Positions 26,071 to 34,807 of a stretch of DNA of 64,000 nucleotides are shown piece after piece; within the stretch, counting starts at the first letter, position 1; each line of letters opens with the position of its first letter. The notes under the pieces were generated by a model. It saw only the letters and a program-made list of their open reading frames with translations. It did no database searches and had not been told where the DNA came from. This DNA is from Anaerolineales bacterium. GTDB lineage: Bacteria; Chloroflexota; Anaerolineae; Anaerolineales; Villigracilaceae. Made by a program: the position numbers and the translations under genes. The DNA is taken from contig CP129480.1 of the NCBI GenBank assembly GCA_030583885.1, forward strand, positions 806,001 to 870,000, written 5' to 3'.

Positions 26071-29000
26071 ATGACAGCATCCAAAAAACCCGCAGGTGAA
26101 CGAAGGACGATCGCCGTACTTGGCGCACAGTTGTCCCGTATTTGGGGCGCCGAATTCATGGCGGGTGTGCTTGATTCCGCCAAAACCCATGATGTGAATG
26201 CGGTTTTTTTTGTGGGTGGTAAGCCGGTGGAACTTGCCGCGCCTGCACAAGGGGGACGTTCCTATGGATTGTATGACTTGATCACGCCGGGTAAATTTGA
26301 CGGGGTGCTGCTTTCTGCAGACCTTGCCCACGGAACGTCACTTGGCGATATCAAAACATTTTGCAGTATCTTTGCGCCTGTGCCGATTGCATCCTTTGCA
26401 ATTCCAGTGGAGGGCGTAACTTCGTTCATTTCGGATAATGAGGGCGGCATGCGCGCGGTGATCCGTCATTTGATCGAGGCCCATGGATACAAACAAATTG
26501 CGTTCCTGCGCGGGATTCGCGGTCAATTGGAGGCGGACCTGCGCTTTAATGCATATAAGCAGGAATTGAAGGCACATAACATCCGCTTTGATGAGAACCT
26601 TGTGGTGGAAGGTGAGTTCACCCCGGAAAGTGGACGTGCCGCAATCCGCACCCTGCTGGATGAACGCGGAATCCGCGTGCAGGCCATAGCTTCGTCCAAT
26701 GATCGCATGGCTTTCGGCGTGATGGAGGCTCTGCAGCAGCGCGGCATCCATGTGCCGGATGACATTGCCCTGACCGGCTTTGACGATGTGGCCGAGTCGC
26801 AATCCATGGGCGTGCCGTTGACGACGGTGCATCAGTCCTTTTATGAAGCCGGAAAATTAACCTTTGATGCGCTGTTGAAACGCATGAATGGGGAGCATGT
26901 GGAGGATGTCAACATCCTGCCGGTGAATTTGGTCGTGCGCTGGTCCTGCGGATGTTTGCCGGAGAGCATCCAGAAAGCGATCGTGCTTACAAAGGAGGTG
27001 GCGCATACCAGCCGGCTGGAGAACAAACGCGATGCCGCCATCCGCGCGTTATTCGGGGCGGCCGGCATCCAGGAGGGCGCTCCTGCAAGGGCGCAGTATA
27101 TTGATGTATTCGGCCGCACGTGGGATGTCTTCCTGGCAAGCCTGCGCGAGACGGATAAAAGCGACGCATTCCTGAAGATGGTGCAGACGATGGTGGAGGT
27201 GCTGCAAGGGAATGGATATGATTTCACCACCTGGGATAACGTCATCTCCACGTTCAGGAAATATGCGCTTGGCGGCATTACGGACCATGCCGTCATGCTG
27301 CGGGCTGAGAATCTTTTCCAGCAGGCGCGCATGCTGGTCGGGGAATTGTCCCAACGGGCGCAGGCATACCGCCGTCTGCAATTTGAGCAGAAGGAGGAAG
27401 CCCTGAGCAGCTTCAGTTTTTCCATGGCGCCCGCCATGACCCTGGAGGGCATTGGCGCTGCGATCTCAAGGCATTTCCCATTGATGGGGCTGGAACGCTG
27501 GTATGTCATGTTCTACAGCGACCTCAGCGCGCCCGGCTCGATCTCCTCCCCGCCGCCTGAAAACTACCGCTTGTTATTGCAATACGACCAGAACAAATTC
27601 CAGATCCCGCGGGAGAAATCCACGCTTGCCACGGGACGATTGGTGCCGCGTGGGAAGACTCCGCAGGATCATCGGTACGATGCCGTGGTCATGCCGCTGG
27701 CTTTGGCAAGCAACCGCTTCGGCTTCATGTGGGTGGAGATGGGACCCGCCGATTGGGATATCTATGTCCGCTTGAAGAACCTGCTCTCCAGTGCGCTCCT
27801 GCGCACCATGCTCGTGCAGCAGCGCGAACAGGCTCAAAAGGAGGTGGAACGTCTCTTGAAAGAGGCGCGTGAACGGGCTGTGGAACTTGCCCGCGCGCGG
27901 GATGTGGCGGAAAAAGCCGCAGCACAAAACGCAAAGTTGTTTGAGTTCGAGCAGGACCGGCGGCGCGGCGCGGAGGCGCTGGCGCGTTCCTCGCGTCAAT
28001 TATCGTCGTTGACCACCATCGAGAAACTCCCCCAGCAGATCCTCGAGCAGTTGCTGCAGGTCCTGCCTTATGAGCGCGGTATTTTGTTCATGGAGGATGT
28101 CAACGGCACGCCGCATATCCGTGCACATCGCGGGATGCCGGCGGATGCGCCGGTTGAAGAATTCCAGCTACAGATCCAGGGCGCAGATTTTTATGAGACC
28201 GTTGCGGGCCGGGGGGAGACTCTGCTCATCGGCGACGTGAATGCGGCGGAAGGCTGGGCGCAGCCCAATTGGCTTCCGGGTGACCGTTCCTGGCTGGGCG
28301 TGCCCTTGTATGCAAAGGATAATGTGGTCGGCCTGCTCGTGTTGAGCCGCGCGAAACAATCCTTCAGCGAGGATGACGGACTGATGGTGACCACCTTTGC
28401 CATGCAGGCAACCGTTGCGCTGGAGAATGCGCGTTTGTATGACGAGGTGACCGGCATGAACCAGGTGATGGAGCGCATTGTCACTGAGCGTGTGAAGGAA
28501 TTGAACATCGCCTATGCCACGCTTGCAGAACATGACAAGAACAAATCCGCATTCATCCAGGTCGCCGCGCATGAGCTGCGCACCCCGCTGACCGTGATCA
28601 AAGGGTATCTCGGTATGCTGCGCGCGGATGAGGTCATTCAAAACAACCCGGCGATCTCGCAAGCTATCGAAGGGGTGCTGCAGGGCACGAACCGTTTGCA
28701 CCAGATCGTGAACAGCATGCTGGACGTTGCCCGGCTCGACAGCCAGGTTGTCAGCCCGCAGGTGGAGGCGGTAAATCTGGGGCTGATCCTGCGGCTGATC
28801 CACAAGGATTATGTGGACGACCTCGCGGCTCGCAGCCTGACCTTTACACTGGATGAGGCCATCAAGGAGATCCCCCCGCTGTTGGCGGACACGGAACTGC
28901 TGAAGAAGGCGCTCGACCACGTCATTGTCAATGCCATCAAATTCACGCCGGATGGCGGCTCGATCACCATCTCCGCCGTTGTTGTGGAGGATGAACATGG

Positions 29001-29277
29001 GGGGAAAATGGCGGAGATCCGCGTACAGGACAGCGGCATCGGCATTGACCCCGAGCATCATACGATAATTTTTGAGAAGTTATATCAATTGGGCAAGGTG
29101 GAACTGCACTCCTCCAGCCGCACCAATTACAAGGGCGGCGGCGCAGGGCTTGGCCTGGCAATCGCATCCGGGATCGTAAAGGCACTAAAGGGCAGGATCT
29201 GGGTGGAGAGCGCTGGACATGATGAAGAGAATTTTACGGGAAGCACCTTTTTTATCCGCCTGCCGCTGGTGAAGTAA
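26071..29277 (+). CDS. hybrid sensor kinase: LacI-type sugar-binding domain, GAF, histidine kinase
   Basis: 1068 residues. Residues about 10-300 are a periplasmic-binding-protein-like domain of the LacI/GalR repressor type, with AVLGAQLSRIWGAEFMAGVL at the start, SNDRMAFGVMEALQQRGI, PDDIALTGFDD and PLTTVHQS. The DNA-binding headpiece is absent, as are a signal peptide and membrane helices. A helical linker follows, with a coiled coil around 590-630, then a GAF domain (about 645-795), HisKA box AAHELRTPLTVIKGYL (H834) and HATPase with NAIKFTPDG, DSGIGID and GAGLGLAI. The kinase probably senses an intracellular sugar or metabolite. No receiver domain or adjacent regulator is present. Confidence 0.88.
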   Translation: MTASKKPAGERRTIAVLGAQLSRIWGAEFMAGVLDSAKTHDVNAVFFVGGKPVELAAPAQGGRSYGLYDLITPGKFDGVLLSADLAHGTSLGDIKTFCSIFAPVPIASFAIPVEGVTSFISDNEGGMRAVIRHLIEAHGYKQIAFLRGIRGQLEADLRFNAYKQELKAHNIRFDENLVVEGEFTPESGRAAIRTLLDERGIRVQAIASSNDRMAFGVMEALQQRGIHVPDDIALTGFDDVAESQSMGVPLTTVHQSFYEAGKLTFDALLKRMNGEHVEDVNILPVNLVVRWSCGCLPESIQKAIVLTKEVAHTSRLENKRDAAIRALFGAAGIQEGAPARAQYIDVFGRTWDVFLASLRETDKSDAFLKMVQTMVEVLQGNGYDFTTWDNVISTFRKYALGGITDHAVMLRAENLFQQARMLVGELSQRAQAYRRLQFEQKEEALSSFSFSMAPAMTLEGIGAAISRHFPLMGLERWYVMFYSDLSAPGSISSPPPENYRLLLQYDQNKFQIPREKSTLATGRLVPRGKTPQDHRYDAVVMPLALASNRFGFMWVEMGPADWDIYVRLKNLLSSALLRTMLVQQREQAQKEVERLLKEARERAVELARARDVAEKAAAQNAKLFEFEQDRRRGAEALARSSRQLSSLTTIEKLPQQILEQLLQVLPYERGILFMEDVNGTPHIRAHRGMPADAPVEEFQLQIQGADFYETVAGRGETLLIGDVNAAEGWAQPNWLPGDRSWLGVPLYAKDNVVGLLVLSRAKQSFSEDDGLMVTTFAMQATVALENARLYDEVTGMNQVMERIVTERVKELNIAYATLAEHDKNKSAFIQVAAHELRTPLTVIKGYLGMLRADEVIQNNPAISQAIEGVLQGTNRLHQIVNSMLDVARLDSQVVSPQVEAVNLGLILRLIHKDYVDDLAARSLTFTLDEAIKEIPPLLADTELLKKALDHVIVNAIKFTPDGGSITISAVVVEDEHGGKMAEIRVQDSGIGIDPEHHTIIFEKLYQLGKVELHSSSRTNYKGGGAGLGLAIASGIVKALKGRIWVESAGHDEENFTGSTFFIRLPLVK

Positions 29278-29351
29278 TTAAGTTGCCGTCATTTCCCGTT
29301 CCCAATACGGTTTGAAACCTTATCCCTCATAAACAACTATCCTGCCGATTT

Positions 29352-30260
29352 TTACTCCGCTTTCATTTTTTCGCGGAAATCATAAATGCCGTCATGGACG
29401 GCCCAGCGGGCAGTGCAGGAGGGACAAAGCAGGTGATCGATTTTTTCCTGTAACTTTCCACTCCCGCAATCCGGGCATTTGAACAAGCCGATCACATCGA
29501 GGGGAAATTCGCACGCTTGGTTTTCTCCGCCCGCCTTTGCCTTCACAAAAACGCTGGGCGTGAATTGAAAGTATGCGCCTGTCGGCTGGAAGAGACCGTC
29601 CAGTGCCGCGAGCAGTTTGGCGGGGAAACATCGTTTTAACACACCGAGGCGGAAATGGGAAACGGTAAGGGTTTTCTCGATGGAAAAGCCAAGTCCGCCC
29701 AACCAGCCGCGAATGGCTTTTGGGTGAAAGTCGAAATTCAGGTCCACGAATTCCACGGGCTCGAGTGTGAACGGACTCCAATCCTGTTTTCCGAACCAGT
29801 AGCGCAGAATGGACTTGAGGTTTAATTTGTTCGCAAATTCAAGGATGAAAACGGCACCCGGCTGTACCACATTGCGGATCTGACTCAATGCCTTCGGTGC
29901 GTCCGCCATGTGGTGCAGGACGCGGATCATCGTGGCGGAATCAAATACATGGTCCGGAAAGGGGAGGCGGTAGACATCTGCTGCGACATAGATGTAATTA
30001 TCGGAACGTCCCAGCCTGTGCTGTGCCTGCGCCAGCTGTGTGGTCGAATAATCCAAAAGGACGATGCGCTCAAAGCCCGCATAGCGCGGCGTGTTGCGTC
30101 CCGCGCCTGCGCCGAGTTCGAGCATGAGCTTTCCATTTTTTGGGAGCATCCTTTTCAATGCGATGGCTTCTGCGCGGTCTTCGTATTCGCGCCCGCCCTG
30201 CTCCCAAAAGGACTGCTGATAATCGGAGCCTTCGTAATCACAAACGGGGGGATTGGTCAT
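29352..30260 (-). CDS. SAM-dependent methyltransferase with a C-terminal zinc ribbon
   Basis: 302 residues. Class I methyltransferase core: LMLELGAGAGRNTPRY as motif I (about 45-60), VAADVYRLPFPDHVFD as motif II region and IRVLHHMADAPKAL. The last 60 residues hold CPDCG...CPSC, a Trm112-like zinc ribbon that occurs as a separate activator subunit in other methyltransferases and is fused here. The substrate may be a lipid, quinone or glycan; nothing in the context decides it. UDP-glucose dehydrogenase lies upstream on the same strand, about 100 nt away. Confidence 0.85.
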   Translation of the reverse strand: MTNPPVCDYEGSDYQQSFWEQGGREYEDRAEAIALKRMLPKNGKLMLELGAGAGRNTPRYAGFERIVLLDYSTTQLAQAQHRLGRSDNYIYVAADVYRLPFPDHVFDSATMIRVLHHMADAPKALSQIRNVVQPGAVFILEFANKLNLKSILRYWFGKQDWSPFTLEPVEFVDLNFDFHPKAIRGWLGGLGFSIEKTLTVSHFRLGVLKRCFPAKLLAALDGLFQPTGAYFQFTPSVFVKAKAGGENQACEFPLDVIGLFKCPDCGSGKLQEKIDHLLCPSCTARWAVHDGIYDFREKMKAE

Positions 30261-30304
30261 GGTCTGGTAGTGTAGTGTTTTTTTTGTTTTTGGTCAAATA
30301 ATCA

Positions 30305-30337
30305 AATAGTCGACTAGCCTGCGGCTACCCGACTATT
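30305..30337. repeat. nested inverted repeat
   Basis: AATAGTCG (30305-30312) pairs with CGACTATT (30330-30337), and inside it TAGCC (30315-30319) pairs with GGCTA (30323-30327). It lies in the gap between the dehydrogenase and methyltransferase genes. Without a T-run it is not a standard terminator. Confidence 0.55.
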
Positions 30338-30364
30338 GAACTGCACGGTCCTCGAACTGCGCGA

Positions 30365-31660
30365 TTATCTGCCAATGGCGCGATACGTAAAGCCCATATC
30401 CTTCATGATGGCAGGGTCGTAAATATTACGCCCGTCATAAACAAGCGGGGACTTGAGCAACCCTTTTACTTTTTCAAGATCCAGCTGCTTGAACTCGTTC
30501 CATTCTGTAACGACCATCAGCGCGTCGCAATCCTTTGCCATTTTGTACGGCTCATCAAACATCTCCACGGCAGGCAAAATGGGACGGGCGACTTCCATCG
30601 CCACCGGGTCATAGGCGCGGACTTTTGCGCCGCCCTTGACCAGCGCCTCGGCTATGTCAATGGAGGGTGCGTCGCGCATGTCGTCGGTGTTGGGCTTGAA
30701 CGCCAGCCCAAGCAAACCGATGGTTTTGCCCTTCAAACTACCGCCGAGCATTTTCTCCAAGGTCTTAACTGCGGCTTTGCGGCGGTCATAATTGACTTCC
30801 ATCACATCATTCAGGATGCGCGGATTCAATCCCTTCTCCTTGGCCATGAAAGCCAGCGCCTCCACATCCTTGGGGAAGCACGATCCGCCCCAGCCGAGGC
30901 CCGCATCCAAAAAGTGACGTCCGATGCGCGCGTCGTAGCCCATGCCTGCCGCGACCTCCTTCACGTCCGCGCCGACGAGTTCGCACAGGTCCGCGAGTTC
31001 GTTGATGAAGGAGATCTTCGTGGCAAGGAAGGCATTGCTGGCATACTTGATCATCTCTGCGGTGCGCAGATCGGTGATGACAATCGGCGCGCGCAGCGGC
31101 AGATGCAAATGCGCCACCTTGTTCGCAGCCTCCCTGTCCAATGAGCCGATGACGGTGCGGTGCGGATTCATAAAGTCGCCGATGGCGGATCCCTCGCGTA
31201 AAAATTCGGGGCAGGAGACCACTGAGAAGTCGATCTGTTTGGGCTGGGCTCCCTTCACAATGTCCGCCACCCAGTCGCCGGTCCCGATCGGAACCGTGGA
31301 CTTGTTGATGATGACGAGCGGCGCGGTCATATTCTCCGCAATGGAGGTTGCCGCGGCGGCGACGTACTGCAGATCCGCTTCGCCGTTTCCGCCCGCCGGG
31401 GTGCCGACTGCGATGAAGGCGTATTCCGCATTCTTCAGGGCTTCCTTGTAGGAGGTCGTGAATGTGATCCGTCCCGCATTCATATTGCGCTTGACCAGTT
31501 CATCCAGCCCCGGTTCGTAAATGGGCATGATGCCCTTTTTGAGATTCTCCACGCGTTCTTCATTCACATCCAGCGCGCTGACGCGGTTGCCGAGATCGGC
31601 AAAGCACGCGGCCGTTACCAGGCCGACATATCCAACGCCGACGACACAAATTTGCTTCAT
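30365..31660 (-). CDS. UDP-glucose 6-dehydrogenase
   Basis: 431 residues. NAD-binding motif [17 protein letters not shown] at the N-terminus, then [22 protein letters not shown], and the catalytic cysteine in [15 protein letters not shown], followed by the C-terminal UDP-binding domain with [16 protein letters not shown]. It oxidises UDP-glucose to UDP-glucuronate in two NAD-dependent steps, feeding surface polysaccharides. GAGG lies 8 nt before the ATG. A receiver-domain gene lies just upstream on the same strand and a glycosyltransferase is divergent, so this is a small envelope-glycan locus. Confidence 0.95.
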   Translation of the reverse strand: MKQICVVGVGYVGLVTAACFADLGNRVSALDVNEERVENLKKGIMPIYEPGLDELVKRNMNAGRITFTTSYKEALKNAEYAFIAVGTPAGGNGEADLQYVAAAATSIAENMTAPLVIINKSTVPIGTGDWVADIVKGAQPKQIDFSVVSCPEFLREGSAIGDFMNPHRTVIGSLDREAANKVAHLHLPLRAPIVITDLRTAEMIKYASNAFLATKISFINELADLCELVGADVKEVAAGMGYDARIGRHFLDAGLGWGGSCFPKDVEALAFMAKEKGLNPRILNDVMEVNYDRRKAAVKTLEKMLGGSLKGKTIGLLGLAFKPNTDDMRDAPSIDIAEALVKGGAKVRAYDPVAMEVARPILPAVEMFDEPYKMAKDCDALMVVTEWNEFKQLDLEKVKGLLKSPLVYDGRNIYDPAIMKDMGFTYRAIGR

Positions 31661-31704
31661 ATTTTTCCTCTTGACTGAAAAGATTTTCGAACCATACCAC
31701 GGGA

Positions 31705-32079
31705 TTAACGCCTGCCGACCCAGTATTCCACAGATTCCACAAGCTCGATCAAGTCCATGGGTTTTGTAATGAATTCATCGCACCCAGCATCCATGGCACG
31801 CTGGCGGTCCATGGGCAGGGCATGTGCCGTAAGGGTGATCAATGGGATCGAGGAGGTTTGGGCATCCCTTTTGATCAGGTGTGTTGCCGTCCAGCCGTCC
31901 ATTTCCGGCATGGCGAGATCCATGATGATCAGGTCCGGCAGCTGCCTGTTTGCTGCATGGACCCCGTCGCGTCCGTTGACCGCCAGGAAGGTCTCAAACC
32001 CGTTCGTCTCAAGGATGAAACGCACAAGCTCGTACGTATCCATATTGTCTTCGACCACGAGGACGCGTCCCTTGCTCAT
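31705..32079 (-). CDS. single-domain response regulator
   Basis: 124 residues, a complete CheY-like receiver and nothing else: VVEDN near the N-terminus for the acidic pocket, phosphoacceptor D54 in [14 protein letters not shown], conserved Thr in ITLTAHA, and Lys in FITKPMD. Without an output domain it probably acts by protein contact or in a phosphorelay. No kinase is adjacent; the nearest orphan kinase is the LacI-domain protein at 26071. The start has AAGGG directly before the ATG, a poor spacing. Confidence 0.9.
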   Translation of the reverse strand: MSKGRVLVVEDNMDTYELVRFILETNGFETFLAVNGRDGVHAANRQLPDLIIMDLAMPEMDGWTATHLIKRDAQTSSIPLITLTAHALPMDRQRAMDAGCDEFITKPMDLIELVESVEYWVGRR

Positions 32080-32118
32080 CCCTTAAATATACTACGTCTC
32101 TTAAATGCGGGCAATGAG

Positions 32119-32124
32119 TATAAT
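32119..32124 (+). promoter_or_regulatory. -10 element giving a probable leaderless mRNA
   Basis: TATAAT ends 6 nt before the glycosyltransferase ATG at 32131, and no ribosome-binding site is present. Confidence 0.5.
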
Positions 32125-32130
32125 CATGAG

Positions 32131-33321
32131 ATGCGACTGCTTTTCGTAACGGACGCCCGTTCCCCCATCTCCCAAAACTGGATCCGTTATTTCGTGGAAC
32201 GCGGCGACGAGGTTTTCATCGCATCCACCTTTCCATGTGAAATGGATCTTCCCGTCAAGCGCCTGGAATTCACCCCGGTTGCCTTCAGCGCCGCAAAAAA
32301 GCAGACTTCACGCCCCGCCTCCGCCTCCTCACGTACCCTCGGCCTGCGTACCCTCTTCAGGCAATGGGCCGGCCCCCTGACCATTCCCCACTCCGCGAAA
32401 AAATTACGGGCATTGATTCAGGAGGTTCAACCGGATATCGTCCATGCCATGCGCGTGCCGTATGAAGGCATGTTGACGGCGGCGGCCTGGAAAAGCGGCT
32501 TCGATACGAGCGGGAAAAGCACCCGCTCCGCTCAACCACCAAAATTCATCATTTCCATCTGGGGCAACGACTTTACCCTGCACGCCCCGTCCACGCCGTT
32601 GATGAGGCGCTACACGCGCCTGACGCTGGGCAGGGTCCACGCCCTGCACGCGGACGTGGAACGCGATGTCCGCCTTGCGCGGGAATGGGGTCTCAGCGGG
32701 GGGAAAGCCACATTGGTCGTGCCAGGTAACGGCGGCATCCGAAGCGATGTGTTTTATCCGCCTGATGAGCCTGCGAAGAAACCGGTCATCATCAATCCGC
32801 GCGGGGTGCGTCCGTACGTCCGCAACGATTCGTTTTTCAGGGCGATCCCGCTTGTCTTGCAAAAGCGCGCAGATGCGAAATTCCTGTGTGCCTCCATGCA
32901 GGGCGAGGCGCAGGCGCTGCAATGGATTCGGGAGTTTAAGATCGAAGGCGCAGTGGAACTGCTGCCGTCCGTGCCGCATGAAAGGATGGGGGAGTATTTT
33001 CGCGGCGCACAGATCGTGGTTTCGCCGAGCGTCCATGACGGCACGCCGAATTCATTGATCGAGGCGATGGCCTGCGGCTGTTTCCCGATCGCGGGGAACC
33101 TGGAATCGATCCGCGAATGGATCACGCACGGGCAGAACGGCTTGCTGGTCAACCCCGCCGACCCGCAGTCCATTGCGGATGCGATCCTGCTGGGCCTCGA
33201 AAGGGAGGACCTGCGGCGGGAGGCGGCAGGTCTTAATACGCACATAATCTCCGCGAAGGCGGATTATGAGGTGAATATGCGGAGGGTGGTGGAGTTTTAT
33301 GAGGCCGTAATGCGCGGTTAG
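32131..33321 (+). CDS. GT4-type glycosyltransferase
   Basis: 396 residues from the ATG at 32131. The frame stays open much further upstream through the antisense of the response regulator, which is not coding. N-terminal Rossmann domain RLLFVTDARSPISQNWIRYF, and a C-terminal donor-binding domain with PSVHDGTPNSLIEAMACGCFPIAG, containing the E-x7-E-type motif of GT4 retaining transferases. It most likely builds a surface polysaccharide with UDP-activated sugars, consistent with the UDP-glucose dehydrogenase nearby. Its stop overlaps by 4 nt the stop of the convergent YtxH-like gene. Confidence 0.88.
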   Translation: MRLLFVTDARSPISQNWIRYFVERGDEVFIASTFPCEMDLPVKRLEFTPVAFSAAKKQTSRPASASSRTLGLRTLFRQWAGPLTIPHSAKKLRALIQEVQPDIVHAMRVPYEGMLTAAAWKSGFDTSGKSTRSAQPPKFIISIWGNDFTLHAPSTPLMRRYTRLTLGRVHALHADVERDVRLAREWGLSGGKATLVVPGNGGIRSDVFYPPDEPAKKPVIINPRGVRPYVRNDSFFRAIPLVLQKRADAKFLCASMQGEAQALQWIREFKIEGAVELLPSVPHERMGEYFRGAQIVVSPSVHDGTPNSLIEAMACGCFPIAGNLESIREWITHGQNGLLVNPADPQSIADAILLGLEREDLRREAAGLNTHIISAKADYEVNMRRVVEFYEAVMRG

Positions 33322-33539
33322 AATTCCTCCCTGGGCGCCCTCAATGAATCGAGCCGGCTGCGCAGTTCGATGCGGCGCGAATCAGCCGAGTGACGGATTT
33401 CGTTGACAAAGCCCTGTCCGCGGTCGCGGAGCTGGGCGCGCAGGTTTTCACCGGATACAGGCGCCAGCAGCAAGGCCAATACACCGCCGACCAACCCGCC
33501 GGCAAAAACCCCGATCAAAAAGCCAAACATTCTTCGCAT
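33318..33539 (-). CDS. YtxH-like small membrane protein
   Basis: 73 residues from the ATG at 33539, which has AAGGAGAG 7 nt upstream; longer frames to 33650 lack a site. One glycine-rich helix FLIGVFAGGLVGGVLALLLAP is followed by a charged helical tail (LRAQLRDRGQGFVNEIR), the standard plan of YtxH/DUF1269-like general-stress proteins. It probably sits in the cytoplasmic membrane with the tail inside. Role unknown. Confidence 0.8.
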   Translation of the reverse strand: MRRMFGFLIGVFAGGLVGGVLALLLAPVSGENLRAQLRDRGQGFVNEIRHSADSRRIELRSRLDSLRAPREEF

Positions 33540-33635
33540 GGGTGTCTCTCCTTGAAGGAAATATGATAGTTTCTGAGACAAAGTTCTGACAAATTTATTA
33601 TAGGCGAAAAGACAAAAATATGGAATAATGTGGAT

Positions 33636-33715
33636 GCCGCACGTATCCAACCGAACGTGACGGCGTTATATCCTGCCAACCCGAAATCGCGCGCACATCC
33701 AGGGGTGCCGGCGCG
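33636..33715 (+). promoter_or_regulatory. structured leader of panB, candidate pan-motif RNA
   Basis: Two consecutive hairpins occupy the long leader. The first pairs GCCGCACGT (33636-33644) with ACGTG-A-CGGC (33655-33664), a 9-bp stem with a single bulged A. The second pairs CGCGC-GCAC (33688-33696) with GTGC-CG-GCGCG (about 33705-33715). The pan motif is a known RNA class found upstream of panB, panC and panD in Chloroflexota and other phyla. Position and a bulged A fit, but I could not compare with the consensus. Confidence 0.45.
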
Positions 33716-33747
33716 CAACGCGGACTCTACCTTTATCGGAGGGTACC

Positions 33748-34620
33748 ATGTCAACTGTAATGCCAGTTTCAACCAGCACGTCACAGCGTAAAAAGGTGAC
33801 AACTCTCACGTTCCGCCGGAAGAAGGAACGCGGCGAGGCGATCACCATGCTGACTGCCTATGACTATCCCACCGCGATGGCGATGGACAGGGCGGGTATT
33901 GATTCCATCCTGGTGGGCGATTCGCTCGCGATGGTGGTGCTGGGCTATGAAAACACCCTGCCCGTCACCATGGAGGAAATGCTGCATCACTCGCGCGCCG
34001 TTGCCCGCGGGGCGAAATCCGCATTGCTTGTGGGCGACATGCCGTTCATGTCGTATCAGGTTTCGATTGAGGAGGCTGTCCGTAATGCAGGCCGTTTTTT
34101 GCAGCAGGGCGGCATGGACGCGGTCAAACTCGAAGGCGGACGTGAACGGGCGGATGCCGTCCGTGCGATAGTGGGAACAGGCATTCCCGTGATGGGTCAT
34201 CTCGGCCTCACGCCTCAGTCGGTGCATCAACTTGGCGGATTCCGCGCGCAGGGCAAAACCGCTTCCGCGGCAAAACGATTGCTGGAGGATGCGAAGATCC
34301 TCGAAGAGGCAGGCGCCTTCAGCCTTGTGCTTGAGTCTGTGCCTGCGCGGCTGGCGGAAGCCATCTCCAAACAAATTTCGATCCCAACCATCGGCATTGG
34401 CGCGGGCCTGGGTTGTGACGGGCAGGTGCTGGTCACGCATGACCTGCTGGGTCTGTTCGACCGTTTCACACCGAAGTTCGTCAGGCAGTATGCAAACTTC
34501 CATGCCGGGATGAACAAGGCCTTCACCGAGTACATCGACGACGTCGAGAGCAAACGCTTCCCTGCCGTTGAACACACGGTTGAAATGACGGATGAAGAAT
34601 GGGCAGAGTTTATAAAATAA
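33748..34620 (+). CDS. panB: 3-methyl-2-oxobutanoate hydroxymethyltransferase
   Basis: 290 residues with the family core: TMLTAYDYPTAMAMDRAGID, LVGDSLAMVVLGYENTLPVT (metal-binding Asp), VKLEGG, MGHLGLTPQS, and IGIGAGLGCDGQVLV (residues that bind the ketoacid and folate). It transfers a hydroxymethyl group from methylenetetrahydrofolate to 2-oxoisovalerate, the first step to pantothenate and coenzyme A. GGAGG is 6 nt before the ATG. The ketopantoate reductase gene panE follows after two repeat elements, so the two enzymes of this branch are adjacent but possibly separately expressed. panC and panD are not in the window. Confidence 0.96.
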   Translation: MSTVMPVSTSTSQRKKVTTLTFRRKKERGEAITMLTAYDYPTAMAMDRAGIDSILVGDSLAMVVLGYENTLPVTMEEMLHHSRAVARGAKSALLVGDMPFMSYQVSIEEAVRNAGRFLQQGGMDAVKLEGGRERADAVRAIVGTGIPVMGHLGLTPQSVHQLGGFRAQGKTASAAKRLLEDAKILEEAGAFSLVLESVPARLAEAISKQISIPTIGIGAGLGCDGQVLVTHDLLGLFDRFTPKFVRQYANFHAGMNKAFTEYIDDVESKRFPAVEHTVEMTDEEWAEFIK

Positions 34621-34625
34621 ATCCG

Positions 34626-34721
34626 TGTCATTGCGAACCGCGCTCTTGTTCTTTGCGGTGAATCGCTCTCGCGCAAAATTGGAGATTGTTTCGGGCGAAA
34701 CGCATCCTCCTAGCAATGACA
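34626..34721 (+). repeat. TGTCATTGC-type intergenic repeat
   Basis: A 96-bp unit bounded by inverted ends TGTCATTGC (34626-34634) and GCAATGACA (34713-34721), with internal GGAGATTGTTTCGGG. Elements with these ends and internal block are widespread non-coding repeats in bacterial genomes. It lies directly after panB. Confidence 0.7.
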
Positions 34722-34796
34722 TATATAATGCCCACGGTCACAAATTGCGCTCTCCCGTTTCTAAAAAAGCGAAATTTGTGACCGCGCTGGGTATAA
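34722..34796 (+). repeat. palindromic dispersed element, copy 2
   Basis: Arms CGGTCACAAATT (34735-34746) and AATTTGTGACCG (34773-34784) are identical to those at 18272-18321, with the same flanks TATAATGCCCA and CTGGGTATAA. The central 26 nt differ slightly. It ends 12 nt before the panE start codon. Confidence 0.8.
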
Positions 34797-34807
34797 AGGT
34801 ATATAAA

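Noticed and set aside
31822..32130. N-terminal extension of the GT4 glycosyltransferase frame
   Set aside because: This part is the antisense of the response regulator gene and lacks family similarity; the ATG at 32131 gives a normal GT4 start.
34625..34807. N-terminal extension of the panE frame
   Set aside because: The extension translates repeat DNA; the NADPH-binding motif begins directly after the ATG at 34808.
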